A DNA stretch of 64,000 nt from Comamonas terrae. Its GTDB lineage: Bacteria; Pseudomonadota; Gammaproteobacteria; Burkholderiales; Burkholderiaceae_C. Made by a program: the position numbers and the translations under genes. Position 1 is the first letter of the stretch. Each line of letters opens with the position of its first letter. Below are positions 22,829-32,144 of this stretch, piece after piece. Location of the stretch: the NCBI RefSeq assembly GCF_001544075.1, contig NZ_BCNT01000003.1:558001-622000 (forward strand). The letters run 5' to 3'. Under the pieces are notes generated by a model that worked only from the letters and a program-made list of their open reading frames with translations, did no database searches and was not told the DNA's origin.

Positions 22829-23373
22829 TTCTTTCCCTCCTGCAACTCCAAAGTACTTGTTCTTTCAATCCAGTCCCCCCCGCCGTCCTGCACGATTTCC
22901 CTCAGCTGGACGGAGTTTTCGGAGATCCGGACGATTTTTCCGTAGTTCTGCCCCAGGTAATTGCCCGTGCGGACCTGGTACAGCAGATTTCCCACCTTGA
23001 TCAGGGCCGTGGGGACGCCTTTCTTGTCCAGGCTGCCCACCATCGTCATCGCATCCAGCGGCTCCGCCTCCAGAGGCTCCTTGCGGCGGTTGAGCTCCGG
23101 CGCGATCAGGCTGGTGTTGGCGCTGGACTGCGCCGATTCGCGCCTGAGCACCTGCAGCAGCTTGAGCGGATTGAACGGATCCATGCCTGCGCCTTCGGTA
23201 TAGGCCTGGGGCTTGAAGGGCTTGGGCTCCTCCAGCGGCGTGACCCGGGGCTTGGCATTGGCCCGTTCCTGCGCCATCCAGGAGCGCAGCTCATCCTCTT
23301 CCGAGGAAAGGCAGCCTGCCAGCAGCAGGCAGCCCGCCATTGCCGTCACCCACGCAAAAGGCAATCGCTTCAT
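22825..23373 (-). CDS. pilP: Type IV pilus lipoprotein PilP
   Basis: A 182-aa inner-membrane lipoprotein linking the PilNO complex to the PilQ secretin. The lipobox is LLLAGC (Cys21). A flexible Pro/Lys-rich stretch follows, then the conserved MDPFNPLKLL. The C-terminal beta domain has LDAMTMVGSLDKKG and ALIKVGNLLYQVRTGNYLGQNYG, broken here at the start of the last block. Start and stop overlap those of pilO and pilQ by four bases, so translation is coupled. Confidence 0.95.
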   Translation of the reverse strand: MKRLPFAWVTAMAGCLLLAGCLSSEEDELRSWMAQERANAKPRVTPLEEPKPFKPQAYTEGAGMDPFNPLKLLQVLRRESAQSSANTSLIAPELNRRKEPLEAEPLDAMTMVGSLDKKGVPTALIKVGNLLYQVRTGNYLGQNYGKIVRISENSVQLREIVQDGGGDWIERTSTLELQEGKK

Positions 23374-24050
23374 TTCTTGCCCTTTCCGGCTGCCGCCGCA
23401 CGCTGCGCCTGTATTTCATCCGCATCCAGGTAGCGGAATGTGCGGGCAGTGGCATCCATGGTCAGGATGTCGCCGTCCTTGGCGCTGGGCACGATGGACA
23501 CATTGTTCAAGGTCACGATCCGGGAGAGGAACGCCACATCGGACGCGAAGGCGCCGATATCGTGGTAGCGGCCCGTCACCTTCAAGGCGATCGGCAGCTC
23601 GGCGTAATACTCCTTGGTCACCATCGAGCCCGGGCGGAATACCTCGAACTGCAGGCTGCGACCCAGGCCGGCCTGATTGATATCGGACAGCAGCGCGGCC
23701 ATCTCGGCCTTGCTGGGCAGCTGCTTTTCCAGCTGAGTCACATACTGCTCCACCTGCTCGCGCTGCTTTTTCAGGGCGTCCAGGCTCACCGCCTTGGTCA
23801 GCTTGGTCTGGAAATCCTGGCGCAGGCTCACCTCGGTGTTCTGCTCCTGTTCCAGCTCTTCCTGATAGTCCTTGAGCAGCGCAAACCACAGCAGCGCCGC
23901 CACGGCGACCGCCACGGCGATATAGAGCAGCGACTTGGGCAGCGCAGGCCAGACCGACGGATCATTCGGATCGAGGTTCCTGAACTGGCGCTGCATCTTT
24001 TCCTGCAGCGCAGAGAAATCAAGGTTCAATGACTTCTTCTTGGCCATCAT
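23370..24050 (-). CDS. pilO: Type IV pilus inner-membrane protein PilO
   Basis: A 226-aa bitopic membrane protein of the pilus alignment complex. A short cytoplasmic N-terminus is followed by one membrane segment (LLYIAVAVAVAALLWFALL, about residues 41-59). A coiled-coil region and a periplasmic ferredoxin-like domain follow. The ATG at 24050 overlaps the pilN stop; a second ATG follows immediately. The C-terminus is Ala/Lys-rich. Confidence 0.95.
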   Translation of the reverse strand: MMAKKKSLNLDFSALQEKMQRQFRNLDPNDPSVWPALPKSLLYIAVAVAVAALLWFALLKDYQEELEQEQNTEVSLRQDFQTKLTKAVSLDALKKQREQVEQYVTQLEKQLPSKAEMAALLSDINQAGLGRSLQFEVFRPGSMVTKEYYAELPIALKVTGRYHDIGAFASDVAFLSRIVTLNNVSIVPSAKDGDILTMDATARTFRYLDADEIQAQRAAAAGKGKK

Positions 24051-24658
24051 TTCGCCTTCACGGAAGAGTTGGCCGCTGCCAGGTTTTTCTCTGCATCGCT
24101 GGCGCGCGTCAGATTGACGCGCAAGGTGAATGCCGCCGCCCTGCGCTTTTCCTTGGCCGTCACGTCCACGGTCTTGGCCACGATTTCCTGAAGCTCCGGC
24201 TTGGAGAACCAGGGCGTTCCTTCGGACAGATTGCGCAGCACTTCCGAAATCCGCTCGTTGGACTGGGCCGTGCCCTGCATGGTGACCACCAGCCCCTCCT
24301 GCTTGATGCTGGTGATGTAGACGCCGTCGGGCAGCTGCTTGACCAGTTCGTTGAGCATGTGGACCGGCAGATTGCGGTCCGACTGCAGGTCCTCCACGGC
24401 CTTCTGCCTGGCCCGCAGCGCAGCAATTTCCCCTTCCAGGCCGGCAATCTCCTTGATCTGCGCTTCCAGCACCTTGATCTCGGAGCGCAGCACCTCGTTG
24501 CGGGCCTGCTGGTTTTCGATCATGGTCTGGAAATACCAGTAGACCAGCGCTGCAATCAGCAGGCCGGCCAGCGCGGACAGGAACAGGTTGATGTGAAAAG
24601 CTTCCTTGCGGCGCTTTTTCGCAGCCTCCCGGTGAGGCAATAGATTGATCAGGATCAC
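24047..24658 (-). CDS. pilN: Type IV pilus inner-membrane protein PilN
   Basis: A 203-aa bitopic protein. Its N-terminal INLLPHRE is the motif that docks into cytoplasmic PilM. A single membrane segment (about residues 23-42), a coiled coil and a periplasmic domain follow. The start is GTG at 24658, overlapping the pilM stop (GTGA); this gives exactly the family N-terminus MILINLLPHR. It pairs with PilO. Confidence 0.95.
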   Translation of the reverse strand: MILINLLPHREAAKKRRKEAFHINLFLSALAGLLIAALVYWYFQTMIENQQARNEVLRSEIKVLEAQIKEIAGLEGEIAALRARQKAVEDLQSDRNLPVHMLNELVKQLPDGVYITSIKQEGLVVTMQGTAQSNERISEVLRNLSEGTPWFSKPELQEIVAKTVDVTAKEKRRAAAFTLRVNLTRASDAEKNLAAANSSVKAK

Positions 24659-25731
24659 GCCACGAACCTCCGCATCGCCAGGCCGCAGGAGGTGAGATAG
24701 GACGGCGCTTCGCGCGCCATCTTCTTCAGGCGCACGCCGCTGCCGATCTCCATGCCGTCAAAAGGATTGACCAGGCTGCAGGCAAATCCAGACTGCTGGC
24801 TCACCGCTTCGACAAGTCCCGGCAGGGAGGCCGAGCCTCCCGCCATCAGAATGTGATCGACACGGTTGTATGGCGTGCTCGTGAAGAAGAACTGCAATGC
24901 GCGCGCCACTTCCTGCGTCAGGCTCTGCACGAAAGGCTTGAGTACGGCGGAAGGGTAGTCGTCCGGCAGGTCGCCGCTGCGTTTCTTGGCTTCGGCCTCC
25001 TCGGAGGAAAAGCCGTATTGCCGAGCAATCAGCTGCGTCAGCTGGGCGCCGCCGAACGCCTGGTCGCGGTCGTACAGCACCTCGTCATTGCGCATCACCT
25101 GCATGCTGGTGGTCATGGCGCCGACTTCGAACAGCGCCACCACCGCATCCCGACCTTCCCCGGGCAGGCGCCGGATCAGGCGCGACGCGGCCATGCGCGA
25201 TGCATGGGGCTCGATATCGATCACCACGGGCTTGAGCCCCGCGGCTTCCGCCAGGCCCTGGCGATCCTGCACCTTTTCCCGGCGCGAAGCCGCGATCAGC
25301 ACATCCACATCGCCGGGCGAACTGGTGGAAGGGCCGATGACACAGAAATCCAGGCTGACCTCGTCCAGCGAGAACGGAATGTACTGGTTGGCCTCCGATT
25401 CCACCTGGACTTCCAGCTCCTGCTCGGTCATTCCAGAGGGAAGCGCGATCTTCTTGGTGATCACGGCCGACGCAGGCAGCGCCATGGCCACATTCTTGGT
25501 TCGCGTGCCGCTTTTCTTGACCACCCGGCGCACGGCTTCGGCCACTTCGTCGAATTTCTCGATATTGCCATCGGTGATCCAGCCTTTTTCCAAAGGCTCG
25601 ATGGCGCAGCGCTCCAGCTGCACCTCACCGGATTTGTTCTTGGCCAGCTCCACCAGCTTCACGCTGGAGGAACTGATGTCGATGCCAAGCAGCGGGGCCG
25701 GCTGGCGACTGAACAAAGAGCTCACATCCAT
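24655..25731 (-). CDS. pilM: Type IV pilus assembly ATPase-fold protein PilM
   Basis: A 358-aa actin-like cytoplasmic protein that connects the PilNO membrane complex to pilus motor components. ATP-binding features include LLGIDISSSSVKLVEL at the N-terminus and ILMAGGSASLPGL in the C-terminal part. The ATG at 25731, preceded by GGGGAG, is chosen over a longer frame. It is the first gene of the operon and divergent from the PBP1a gene, an order conserved in many beta- and gammaproteobacteria. Confidence 0.95.
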   Translation of the reverse strand: MDVSSLFSRQPAPLLGIDISSSSVKLVELAKNKSGEVQLERCAIEPLEKGWITDGNIEKFDEVAEAVRRVVKKSGTRTKNVAMALPASAVITKKIALPSGMTEQELEVQVESEANQYIPFSLDEVSLDFCVIGPSTSSPGDVDVLIAASRREKVQDRQGLAEAAGLKPVVIDIEPHASRMAASRLIRRLPGEGRDAVVALFEVGAMTTSMQVMRNDEVLYDRDQAFGGAQLTQLIARQYGFSSEEAEAKKRSGDLPDDYPSAVLKPFVQSLTQEVARALQFFFTSTPYNRVDHILMAGGSASLPGLVEAVSQQSGFACSLVNPFDGMEIGSGVRLKKMAREAPSYLTSCGLAMRRFVA

Positions 25732-26039
25732 AGAGATGCTCCCCCCTCTTTTTACTTGTAAATATAGAAACAAAACCTCACACTAGGGCAGCATGCTATC
25801 AGCAAGCCATAGGCGTCAATGCATTGAATAAAGGGCGTTTTTACGGTTCCGTGGTCAAAAAAAGACAGTCTTGCGCCCTGTCAAATGCAACAACTGAAAT
25901 GTCACTTTTGCATGCATTGCATAGGGTTCGGCCTAGGATGGCCAGCTTTCCCGTAGATGCCGGAGCTGCCAGTCAACCCAGCGCACGCATCGAAAAGGGC
26001 GCATTTCTATAATGCGACACCCCTTGTACAGACTGCGAA
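25732..26039. promoter_or_regulatory. Divergent pilM / PBP1a promoter region
   Basis: A 308-base, relatively AT-rich gap. Toward the PBP1a gene a perfect TATAAT lies at 26008-26013, which would give a leader of about 20 bases; no good -35 is seen. Toward pilM a TATATT lies on the minus strand at 25761-25766, also without a clear -35. ATGCAA and TTTGCATGCATTGCAT repeats occur at about 25880-25925. No gene is visible. Confidence 0.4.
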
Positions 26040-28427
26040 ATGCCGCCATCAGACAACTCCGCTCCCCAGGCCTCCAGGCCTCAGCCCACCTCCAAGAAGC
26101 GTATGCACTGGTTTCCCCGCGCCATCCTCTGGCTGGCCGGCATTGCCGTTGCCGCAGCCCTGGCCCTGGTGCTCACGGTGGCTGTCGCCCTGGCCATGGC
26201 CTATCCCAATCTGCCCGATGTGTCCGAACTCGCAGACTACCGGCCCAAGCTGCCGCTGCGCATCTACTCGAGCGAAGGCGCGCTGCTGGGCGAATTCGGG
26301 GAAGAGCGCCGCACGCTGACACCGATCCAGGACATTCCCAAGGTCATGACCAACGCGGTGCTGGCCATCGAGGACACCCGCTTCTTCGAGCATGGCGGCG
26401 TGGACTACAAGGGCATGCTGCGTGCGGCCATTGCCAACCTGGGCCGGGTCAAGAGCCAGGGAGCCTCGACCATCACCATGCAGGTGGCGCGCAATGTGTA
26501 CCTGTCTTCCGAAAAGACCTTCACGCGCAAGATCTACGAGATTCTGCTGACGTTCAAGCTCGAGCACCTGCTGACCAAGAACCAGATCCTCGAGATCTAC
26601 ATGAACCAGATCTACCTGGGCAACCGCGCCTATGGCTTTGCCGCGGCCTGCGAAGCCTACTTCGGCCACCCGCTCAAGGACATCACGGTGGCCGAGGCCG
26701 CCATGCTGGCCGGCCTGCCCAAGGCCCCTTCGGCCTACAACCCGATCAGCAATCCCAAGCGCGCGCGCGTGCGCCAGCTCTACATCATCGACCGCATGGA
26801 GGAAAACGGCTTCATCACGGCCGAGCAGGCCAGGCAGGCGCGTGAAGAGCCGCTCAAGATCCGCACCGCCAGCAACAGCACCCGCGTGCATGCCGAATAC
26901 GTGGCCGAAATGGCGCGCCAGTTGATCTTTGCCCAGTACGGCAACGAAGCCTATACGCGCGGCCTGAACGTCTACACCACGCTCAATGCCGGCGAACAGG
27001 AAGCCGCCTACAACGCGCTGCGCAGCGGCATCATGAATTACGAGCGCCGCCAGAAGTACCGCGGCCCGGAAAAGTTCATCGCCCTGCCCACCAACCCGCA
27101 GGAACTCGAAGACGCCATCGACGATGCGCTGGCCAACCACCCCGACAACGGGGACGTGATCGCGGCCGTGGTGCTCGATGCCTCGCCCCGCAGGATCATC
27201 GCCGCGCGCGCCGACGGCGAACATTTCGAGATCACGGGCGAAGGCCTCAAGCCGGCCGAGTCGGGCCTGAGCCCCAAGGCCCCGCCCAACATCAAGATCC
27301 GCCCCGGCGCCATCATCCGTGCGGTCAAGACGCCCAAGGGCACATGGGAGATCACCCAGCTGCCCGAGGTGGAAGGCGCCTTCGTCGCAATGGTGCCGCA
27401 GACCGGTGCCATCCGTGCGCTGGTCGGCGGCTTCGACTTCGAAAAGAACAAGTTCAACCACGTCACCCAGGCCTGGCGCCAGCCGGGCTCCAGCTTCAAG
27501 CCGTTCATCTACTCGGCAGCGCTGGAAAAGGGCTTCTCGCCGGCCACCATGATCAACGACGCGCCAATCTTCTTCGGCTCGTCGGTCACAGGGGGCCAGC
27601 CCTGGGAGCCCAAGAACTACGACGGCCGCTATGACGGCCCCATGACCATGCGCACGGGCCTGAACAAGTCCAAGAACATGATCTCCATCCGCCTGCTGCA
27701 GGCCGTCGGGCCCAAGCAGGGACAGGAATGGGCCACGCGCTTCGGCTTCGAGGCCTCCAAGCAGCCGGCCTATCTGACCATGGCCCTGGGCGCCGGCTCC
27801 GTGACGCCCTTGCAGATGGCCGCCGGCTACTCGGTATTCGCCAATGGCGGCCACCGCGTCAACCCCTGGCTCATCGCCAAGGTCGTGGACCACAAGGGGC
27901 GCATTCTTTCCGAGTTCACGCCCCCGCCGGTCAATGACCTGCCCCAGGCCATCCCGGCGCGCAACGCCTTCGTCATGGACACGCTGCTCAACGACGTGGC
28001 CCGCGTGGGCACCGCGGCGCGCGCCCAGGCCACGCTCAAGCGTCCCGACCTCTACGGCAAGACGGGCACGACCAATGACTCCGTGGATGCCTGGTTTGCC
28101 GGCTTCCAGCCCACGCTGGCGGCCGTATCCTGGATCGGCTACGACACGCCGCGCAACCTGGGCTCGCGCGAAACCGGCGGCGGCCTGAGCCTGCCGATCT
28201 GGATCAGCTTCATGCAGCATGCGCTCAAGGGCGTGCCGGTGGCCGAGATGCCCGTTCCGCCCGGCGTGGTCAGCATGGGCGGCGATTGGTACTACGAGGA
28301 AAATGCCCGCAACGGCGGCGTCACCAGCCTGGGCATGGAAGGCAGCGACACCAATGCGGCCGCCGGAGCCACTCCGCCGCCGCCGGCCGAGGAACGCAGC
28401 CGCATCCTGGACCTGTTCCGCAACTGA
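26040..28427 (+). CDS. mrcA: Penicillin-binding protein 1A (bifunctional glycosyltransferase/transpeptidase)
   Basis: A 795-aa class A PBP that polymerises and crosslinks peptidoglycan in the periplasm. One N-terminal membrane anchor (about residues 26-53) is followed by the glycosyltransferase domain with catalytic Glu111 in EDTRFFEHGG. The transpeptidase domain has nucleophile Ser484 (SSFK), S544-K-N546 and K674-T-G-T. The ATG at 26040 has no clear Shine-Dalgarno and lies only about 20 bases after a TATAAT; Met22 is an alternative start. It is divergent from pilM and followed by a strong terminator. Confidence 0.97.
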   Translation: MPPSDNSAPQASRPQPTSKKRMHWFPRAILWLAGIAVAAALALVLTVAVALAMAYPNLPDVSELADYRPKLPLRIYSSEGALLGEFGEERRTLTPIQDIPKVMTNAVLAIEDTRFFEHGGVDYKGMLRAAIANLGRVKSQGASTITMQVARNVYLSSEKTFTRKIYEILLTFKLEHLLTKNQILEIYMNQIYLGNRAYGFAAACEAYFGHPLKDITVAEAAMLAGLPKAPSAYNPISNPKRARVRQLYIIDRMEENGFITAEQARQAREEPLKIRTASNSTRVHAEYVAEMARQLIFAQYGNEAYTRGLNVYTTLNAGEQEAAYNALRSGIMNYERRQKYRGPEKFIALPTNPQELEDAIDDALANHPDNGDVIAAVVLDASPRRIIAARADGEHFEITGEGLKPAESGLSPKAPPNIKIRPGAIIRAVKTPKGTWEITQLPEVEGAFVAMVPQTGAIRALVGGFDFEKNKFNHVTQAWRQPGSSFKPFIYSAALEKGFSPATMINDAPIFFGSSVTGGQPWEPKNYDGRYDGPMTMRTGLNKSKNMISIRLLQAVGPKQGQEWATRFGFEASKQPAYLTMALGAGSVTPLQMAAGYSVFANGGHRVNPWLIAKVVDHKGRILSEFTPPPVNDLPQAIPARNAFVMDTLLNDVARVGTAARAQATLKRPDLYGKTGTTNDSVDAWFAGFQPTLAAVSWIGYDTPRNLGSRETGGGLSLPIWISFMQHALKGVPVAEMPVPPGVVSMGGDWYYEENARNGGVTSLGMEGSDTNAAAGATPPPPAEERSRILDLFRN

Positions 28428-28450
28428 TCACGGACAGCCAGATGCAAGAA

Positions 28451-28484
28451 AGCCTGCTCCCTGCGAGCAGGCTTTTTCATTTTC
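28451..28484 (+). terminator. Terminator after the PBP1a gene
   Basis: AGCCTGCTC (28451-28459) pairs with GAGCAGGCT (28465-28473) around a five-base loop and is followed by TTTTTCATTTT. It lies in the convergent gap with cyaY. Confidence 0.88.
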
Positions 28485-28524
28485 CGGCCAGACTCCCACG
28501 CCGCCCACGGCTGCGGCAGCGGAG

Positions 28525-28863
28525 TCAGAGCGCCTTGAATTCGAGCTTCAGGCCGGATTGCTCCGTGGCATAGCTGCTCAGGTTGGCAAAGAACTCGCCG
28601 GCGCCCTTGGTGTCCACCCAGGCATTCTGCGCGGCATCGAAACGGTAATGGAAGCCGCCGGCCCGGGCCGCCAGCCAGATCTCGTGCAAAGGCTTTTGCT
28701 GATTGATCACAATCTGGCTGCGGTTGCCAAACACCAGGGTCACCATGCCGCCCACGCGCTGGGCATCGATGTCGGCATCGGTTTCGTCGTTGATGCGGTC
28801 GCAGCATTGCTCCACAGCCAAAAGCAGCTGCTCCGCGCGGTCCAGGTATTCAAGGTCAGTCAT
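28525..28863 (-). CDS. cyaY: Iron donor protein CyaY (frataxin)
   Basis: A 112-aa frataxin homologue that binds iron and modulates Fe-S cluster assembly. The acidic N-terminal helix ([19 protein letters not shown], followed by [14 protein letters not shown]) carries the iron-binding carboxylates. [16 protein letters not shown] and the tryptophan-containing [15 protein letters not shown] are the frataxin beta-sheet signature. The ATG at 28863 is chosen over a longer frame. It is divergent from lptM with 12 bases between start codons, the usual proteobacterial arrangement. Confidence 0.94.
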   Translation of the reverse strand: MTDLEYLDRAEQLLLAVEQCCDRINDETDADIDAQRVGGMVTLVFGNRSQIVINQQKPLHEIWLAARAGGFHYRFDAAQNAWVDTKGAGEFFANLSSYATEQSGLKLEFKAL

Positions 28864-28875
28864 TACAATTCGCAC

Positions 28876-29127
28876 ATGTTGAAAGCCCCTCAAATTCTAG
28901 TCAGGAGCATTGCCCTTGCGGCCTGTGCGGCGTCCCTGGCCCTGCTGGCCGGCTGCGGGCAGAAGGGCCCGCTGTTCCTGCCCACCGATCCGGCGGCCCG
29001 CGACCGTGCAACGCTGCCCGAGTCGCTCGGCATCTCCCGCAAGCCTGCCCCCGCGACCCGGCAGATGCCCCAGGACGATACACCGGCAGATATGCCGGCC
29101 GATGCCGACGCCCCGGCCAAGCCCTGA
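28876..29127 (+). CDS. lptM: LPS-assembly lipoprotein LptM (YifL family)
   Basis: An 83-aa lipoprotein. The lipobox LLAGC places the lipidated cysteine at residue 27, followed immediately by GQKGPLFLP, the LptM signature that mimics LPS in the LptDE complex. The rest is a low-complexity Pro/Asp/Ala-rich tail. It overlaps a longer out-of-function frame but its own ATG at 28876 gives the right N-terminus. In most relatives lysA follows lptM; here a diiron MBL-fold gene follows instead. Confidence 0.88.
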   Translation: MLKAPQILVRSIALAACAASLALLAGCGQKGPLFLPTDPAARDRATLPESLGISRKPAPATRQMPQDDTPADMPADADAPAKP

Positions 29128-29230
29128 TCGCGGCTGCCGCCGGCGCGGTGTGCGCCGGTTGATGCAGGTCAATGCCGTCTGCGGGTTTGCCCCCTAGAGT
29201 GCGGGCATCTTGTCCTTTGGCAAACCCGCC

Positions 29231-30061
29231 ATGCCCATAGAGCTCTACCGCGATAAGCACCACATCTGCCTGATGTTCACCGACCTGATCGAGGAAGACG
29301 GTCAGGCCATCCAGGCCAACCAGTTCCTGATCGTGGACCATGGCATGGGCGCCATCATCGACCCGGGCGGCAACCTCGCGTTCAACGAGCTGTTCATGGG
29401 CATGTCGCGCCACTTTCCGCCGCAAAAGCTCGCCTACCTGATCGCCTCGCACGCGGACCCGGACATCATCGCCTCGCTGGACCGCTGGATGACTTCCACC
29501 CAGGCCCAGCTCGTCATCTCGCGCATCTGGGAGCGCTTCGCACCGCACTTCACCAAAGTGGGCAAGACGGAGAACCGCGTCATCGGCGTGCCCGATGCCG
29601 GCGGCCGGCTGCCGCTGGGCAACAGCGAACTGCTGCTGCTGCCGGCCCATTTCCTGCATGCCGAGGGCAATTTCCACTTCTACGACCCCGTCAGCCGCAT
29701 CCTTTTCACGGGCGACCTGGGCGTGTCGCTCACCACCGGAGCCCAAGCGCAGCGCCCGGTCACCGACCTGATGCCGCATATCGCGCGCATGGAAGGCTTT
29801 CACCGGCGCTACATGGTCTCCAACAAGATCCTGCGGCTGTGGGTACAGATGGCGCGCCAGCTGCCGATCGACATGATCGTCCCCCAGCACGGGGCGCCCA
29901 TCATGGGCCAGCAGGCCATAGCCGACCTGTTCAACTGGCTCGAAGGCCTGCAGTGCGGCATCGACCTGTTCGACCAGCGCGCCTACCAGTTGCCCACCGC
30001 CCAGATCGATCCTGCCACGCGCCAGGTGCGGCCGCCGCTGCGGGCCGTGGCCGGCGCCTGA
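29231..30061 (+). CDS. Metallo-beta-lactamase-fold diiron protein (ODP/flavodiiron-like)
   Basis: 276 aa. A standalone MBL-fold domain of the oxygen-binding diiron group, related to the N-terminal part of flavodiiron proteins but without a flavodoxin domain. Ligands are visible as H74-x-D76-x-D78 (SHADPDI), His140/His143 in PAHFLHAEGNFHF, Asp162 in FTGDLG and His in VPQHGAP. Flavodiiron proteins reduce O2 or NO; standalone ODPs bind O2 and may act as sensors or oxidases. The ATG at 29231 is preferred to a TTG at 29210. No redox partner is adjacent. Confidence 0.82.
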   Translation: MPIELYRDKHHICLMFTDLIEEDGQAIQANQFLIVDHGMGAIIDPGGNLAFNELFMGMSRHFPPQKLAYLIASHADPDIIASLDRWMTSTQAQLVISRIWERFAPHFTKVGKTENRVIGVPDAGGRLPLGNSELLLLPAHFLHAEGNFHFYDPVSRILFTGDLGVSLTTGAQAQRPVTDLMPHIARMEGFHRRYMVSNKILRLWVQMARQLPIDMIVPQHGAPIMGQQAIADLFNWLEGLQCGIDLFDQRAYQLPTAQIDPATRQVRPPLRAVAGA

Positions 30062-30073
30062 GCGTGCGGCCGG

Positions 30074-30700
30074 TCAGGCCGGCCTCGCCCGGGCCGGGCG
30101 CATCGCCTGCCAGACACGCCACAGCATCAGCAGGCCGAGGATGGCCGCATAGAGCGCCACCTCGGCAAAATTGTTCTTGCCCGCACGCATCCAGAAAAAG
30201 TGCAGCAACGCCAGCGGCACGACCACATAGACGGCGCGGTGCAGCCACTGCCAGCGCCTGCCGCCCAGGGCCTTGAGCACGAACTTGGGAGAGGTCGCGG
30301 CCAGCACCGTGAGCAGCAGCCAGGTCAGAAAGCCCACGAGGATGAAGGGCCGCTTGGGAATGTCGGCCACGATATCGTCCCACTCCAGCCCCATGTCGAA
30401 CCAGGCATAGCACAGCAGGTGCAGGCAGGCATAGAAGAACACGTACAGACCGAGCATGCGCCTGAAACGCGCCAGCACCGGCAGGCCGAAGAACTGGCGC
30501 AGCGGCGTGACGGCCAGGACGATGCACAGAAAACGCAAGGTCCAGTCCCCGGTTTTGCGCAGCAGCGCTTCCGCAGGGTTCGCGCCCAGCGTATTGGCCA
30601 CGGCGCCATTGAGCAGCCAGGCAAAAGGCAGCAGGCACAGCACGAACAGCAGCGGCTTGACCCAGGGCCGCAGCAGCTGCTTTTGCAAGAACACGCTCAT
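30074..30700 (-). CDS. msrQ: MsrQ, heme-containing membrane subunit of the MsrPQ system
   Basis: A 208-aa integral membrane protein with about six membrane segments, of the ferric-reductase-like family. MsrQ takes electrons from the respiratory chain and passes them to periplasmic MsrP, which repairs oxidised methionine residues. Heme-ligand histidines lie in YACLHLLCYAW, WQWLHRAVYV and ALLHFFWMR. GAGAGG precedes the ATG at 30700. It lies 214 bases after msrP on the same strand, a wider gap than usual. Confidence 0.93.
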   Translation of the reverse strand: MSVFLQKQLLRPWVKPLLFVLCLLPFAWLLNGAVANTLGANPAEALLRKTGDWTLRFLCIVLAVTPLRQFFGLPVLARFRRMLGLYVFFYACLHLLCYAWFDMGLEWDDIVADIPKRPFILVGFLTWLLLTVLAATSPKFVLKALGGRRWQWLHRAVYVVVPLALLHFFWMRAGKNNFAEVALYAAILGLLMLWRVWQAMRPARARPA

Positions 30701-30774
30701 GATCCTCTCGCGCCGCGACAGCAGCTTTGCGGGATGGGATGCAAGGGAAAGGCCCCCCGCTCGCAACACCGCAG

Positions 30775-30796
30775 CAATAGCCGCAGCGCTATTGCG
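30775..30796. repeat. Small inverted repeat between msrP and msrQ
   Basis: GCAATAGC (30775-30782) and GCTATTGC (30789-30796) form a perfect 8-bp stem with a six-base loop and no T-run. It is the only structure seen in the 214-base msrP-msrQ gap. Confidence 0.35.
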
Positions 30797-30914
30797 AGGA
30801 CTTGCAACGCCGCAGACTGCCCTTCACCCGGGCGGCCGCAAAGCCACCGTTCCGAAGGGCTGGAGCGTTGCCAACGCGGCTGCGTAGAGATCATGAGCAG
30901 TTCTAAGGCCCGCA

Positions 30915-31910
30915 TCAGTAGAACTTCTTCAGATCCATGCCCGCGTAGAGCTGCGCCACCTGGTCGCCATAGCCATTGAACAGCAGCGTCTTGCGCTTTT
31001 TGGCGAACAGGCCGTCCTCGCCGATGCGCCGCTCCGTGGCCTGGCTCCAGCGCGGATGCGGCACATCGGGATTCACGTTGGAATAGAAGCCGTACTCGTT
31101 GCGAGCAGCCTTGTTCCAGGCCGTTCCAGGCTCCTTGTCGGTCAGGCGTATGGCCACGAGGCTCTTGGCGCTCTTGAAGCCGTATTTCCACGGCACCACC
31201 AGCCGCAGCGGCGCGCCGTTCTGGTTGGGCAGCACCTCGCCGTACATGCCGAAGGCCAGCAGCGTGAGGGGATGCATGGCTTCGTCCAGGCGCAGGCCTT
31301 CGGTATACGGCCAGTCCAGCACGCGGCTGTCCAGGCCGGGCATCTGCGCCTTGTCGGCCAGGGTGACGAACTCCACGTACTTGGCGCTGCCCAGCGGCTG
31401 CACCTTCCTGAGCAGTTCGGAGAGCGAATAGCCTATCCACGGAATCACCATGGACCAGCCCTCCACGCAGCGCAGCCGGTAGATGCGCTCCTCCTGCGGC
31501 GCCAGCTTGAGCAGCGCATCGATATCGAGGGTCTGGGGGTGCTGCACCAGCCCTTCGACCTTGACGGTCCAGGGCCGGGGCTTGAGCGTGTGCGCATGGC
31601 GGGCCGGGTCGCTCTTGTCCAGGCCGAACTCGTAGTAGTTGTTGTAGCTCGTGGCGTCGGCGTAGCTGGTCGTGCGCTCCATGCTCACGGCGCCCGCCAC
31701 CTTGCTAGGAACGCCGACCAGGGCCGCCAGCTTGCCGGGCCGCTCGGTGGCCGCCATGGCATTGCGGGCGGCCCAGCCGGCCAGCACGGCACCGGCCGCG
31801 CCGCCCGCCATGGCCTGCAGCAGCGCGCGGCGCTGCTGGTATACGGATTGCGGCGTGATCTCGCTGCTCAGACGATGTTGAAAGCCCTGGCTGTGGTCAC
31901 GTATCAGCAT
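30915..31910 (-). CDS. msrP: MsrP, periplasmic methionine sulfoxide reductase (molybdopterin)
   Basis: A 331-aa Tat-exported molybdoenzyme of the sulfite-oxidase fold that reduces methionine sulfoxide in periplasmic proteins. The twin-arginine signal ([18 protein letters not shown]) is at about residues 25-42. The molybdenum ligand is Cys148 in [31 protein letters not shown] and the C-terminal [15 protein letters not shown] are typical. GGAG precedes the ATG. It follows resC across a large palindrome. Confidence 0.95.
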   Translation of the reverse strand: MLIRDHSQGFQHRLSSEITPQSVYQQRRALLQAMAGGAAGAVLAGWAARNAMAATERPGKLAALVGVPSKVAGAVSMERTTSYADATSYNNYYEFGLDKSDPARHAHTLKPRPWTVKVEGLVQHPQTLDIDALLKLAPQEERIYRLRCVEGWSMVIPWIGYSLSELLRKVQPLGSAKYVEFVTLADKAQMPGLDSRVLDWPYTEGLRLDEAMHPLTLLAFGMYGEVLPNQNGAPLRLVVPWKYGFKSAKSLVAIRLTDKEPGTAWNKAARNEYGFYSNVNPDVPHPRWSQATERRIGEDGLFAKKRKTLLFNGYGDQVAQLYAGMDLKKFY

Positions 31911-32036
31911 TGCGCAACTCCGTGGATGAGGTGGGGAAGCCCGCCATCATGCCGGCATGGCATGAAACGACGAAGCCGCTGCAGCTTCAGACAGCGGCCG
32001 GGCCGGCAAAGTTCCTTGGCAACGCCCGGCAATATG

Positions 32037-32128
32037 AAAAAAGGAGCTGCCTGCGCTTTCCAATTCATGATATCGAAGGGATTTCACCTCGATATCCATG
32101 AAATGGAGGCGCCAGCAGCTCCGTTTTT
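32037..32128. repeat. 92-bp near-perfect palindrome between resC and msrP
   Basis: An A-run (32037-32042), GGAGCTGC (32043-32050) and TCATGATATCGA (32065-32076) are mirrored by TCGATATCCATGA (32089-32101) and GCAGCTCC (32115-32122) ending in a T-run. About 36 of 41 positions per arm pair. It can fold on either strand and has T-tails in both directions, so it may end transcripts from both sides. Its outer arms resemble the short AGCGCTT palindrome family. Confidence 0.75.
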
Positions 32129-32144
32129 GGAAGCAACCTGCGTC

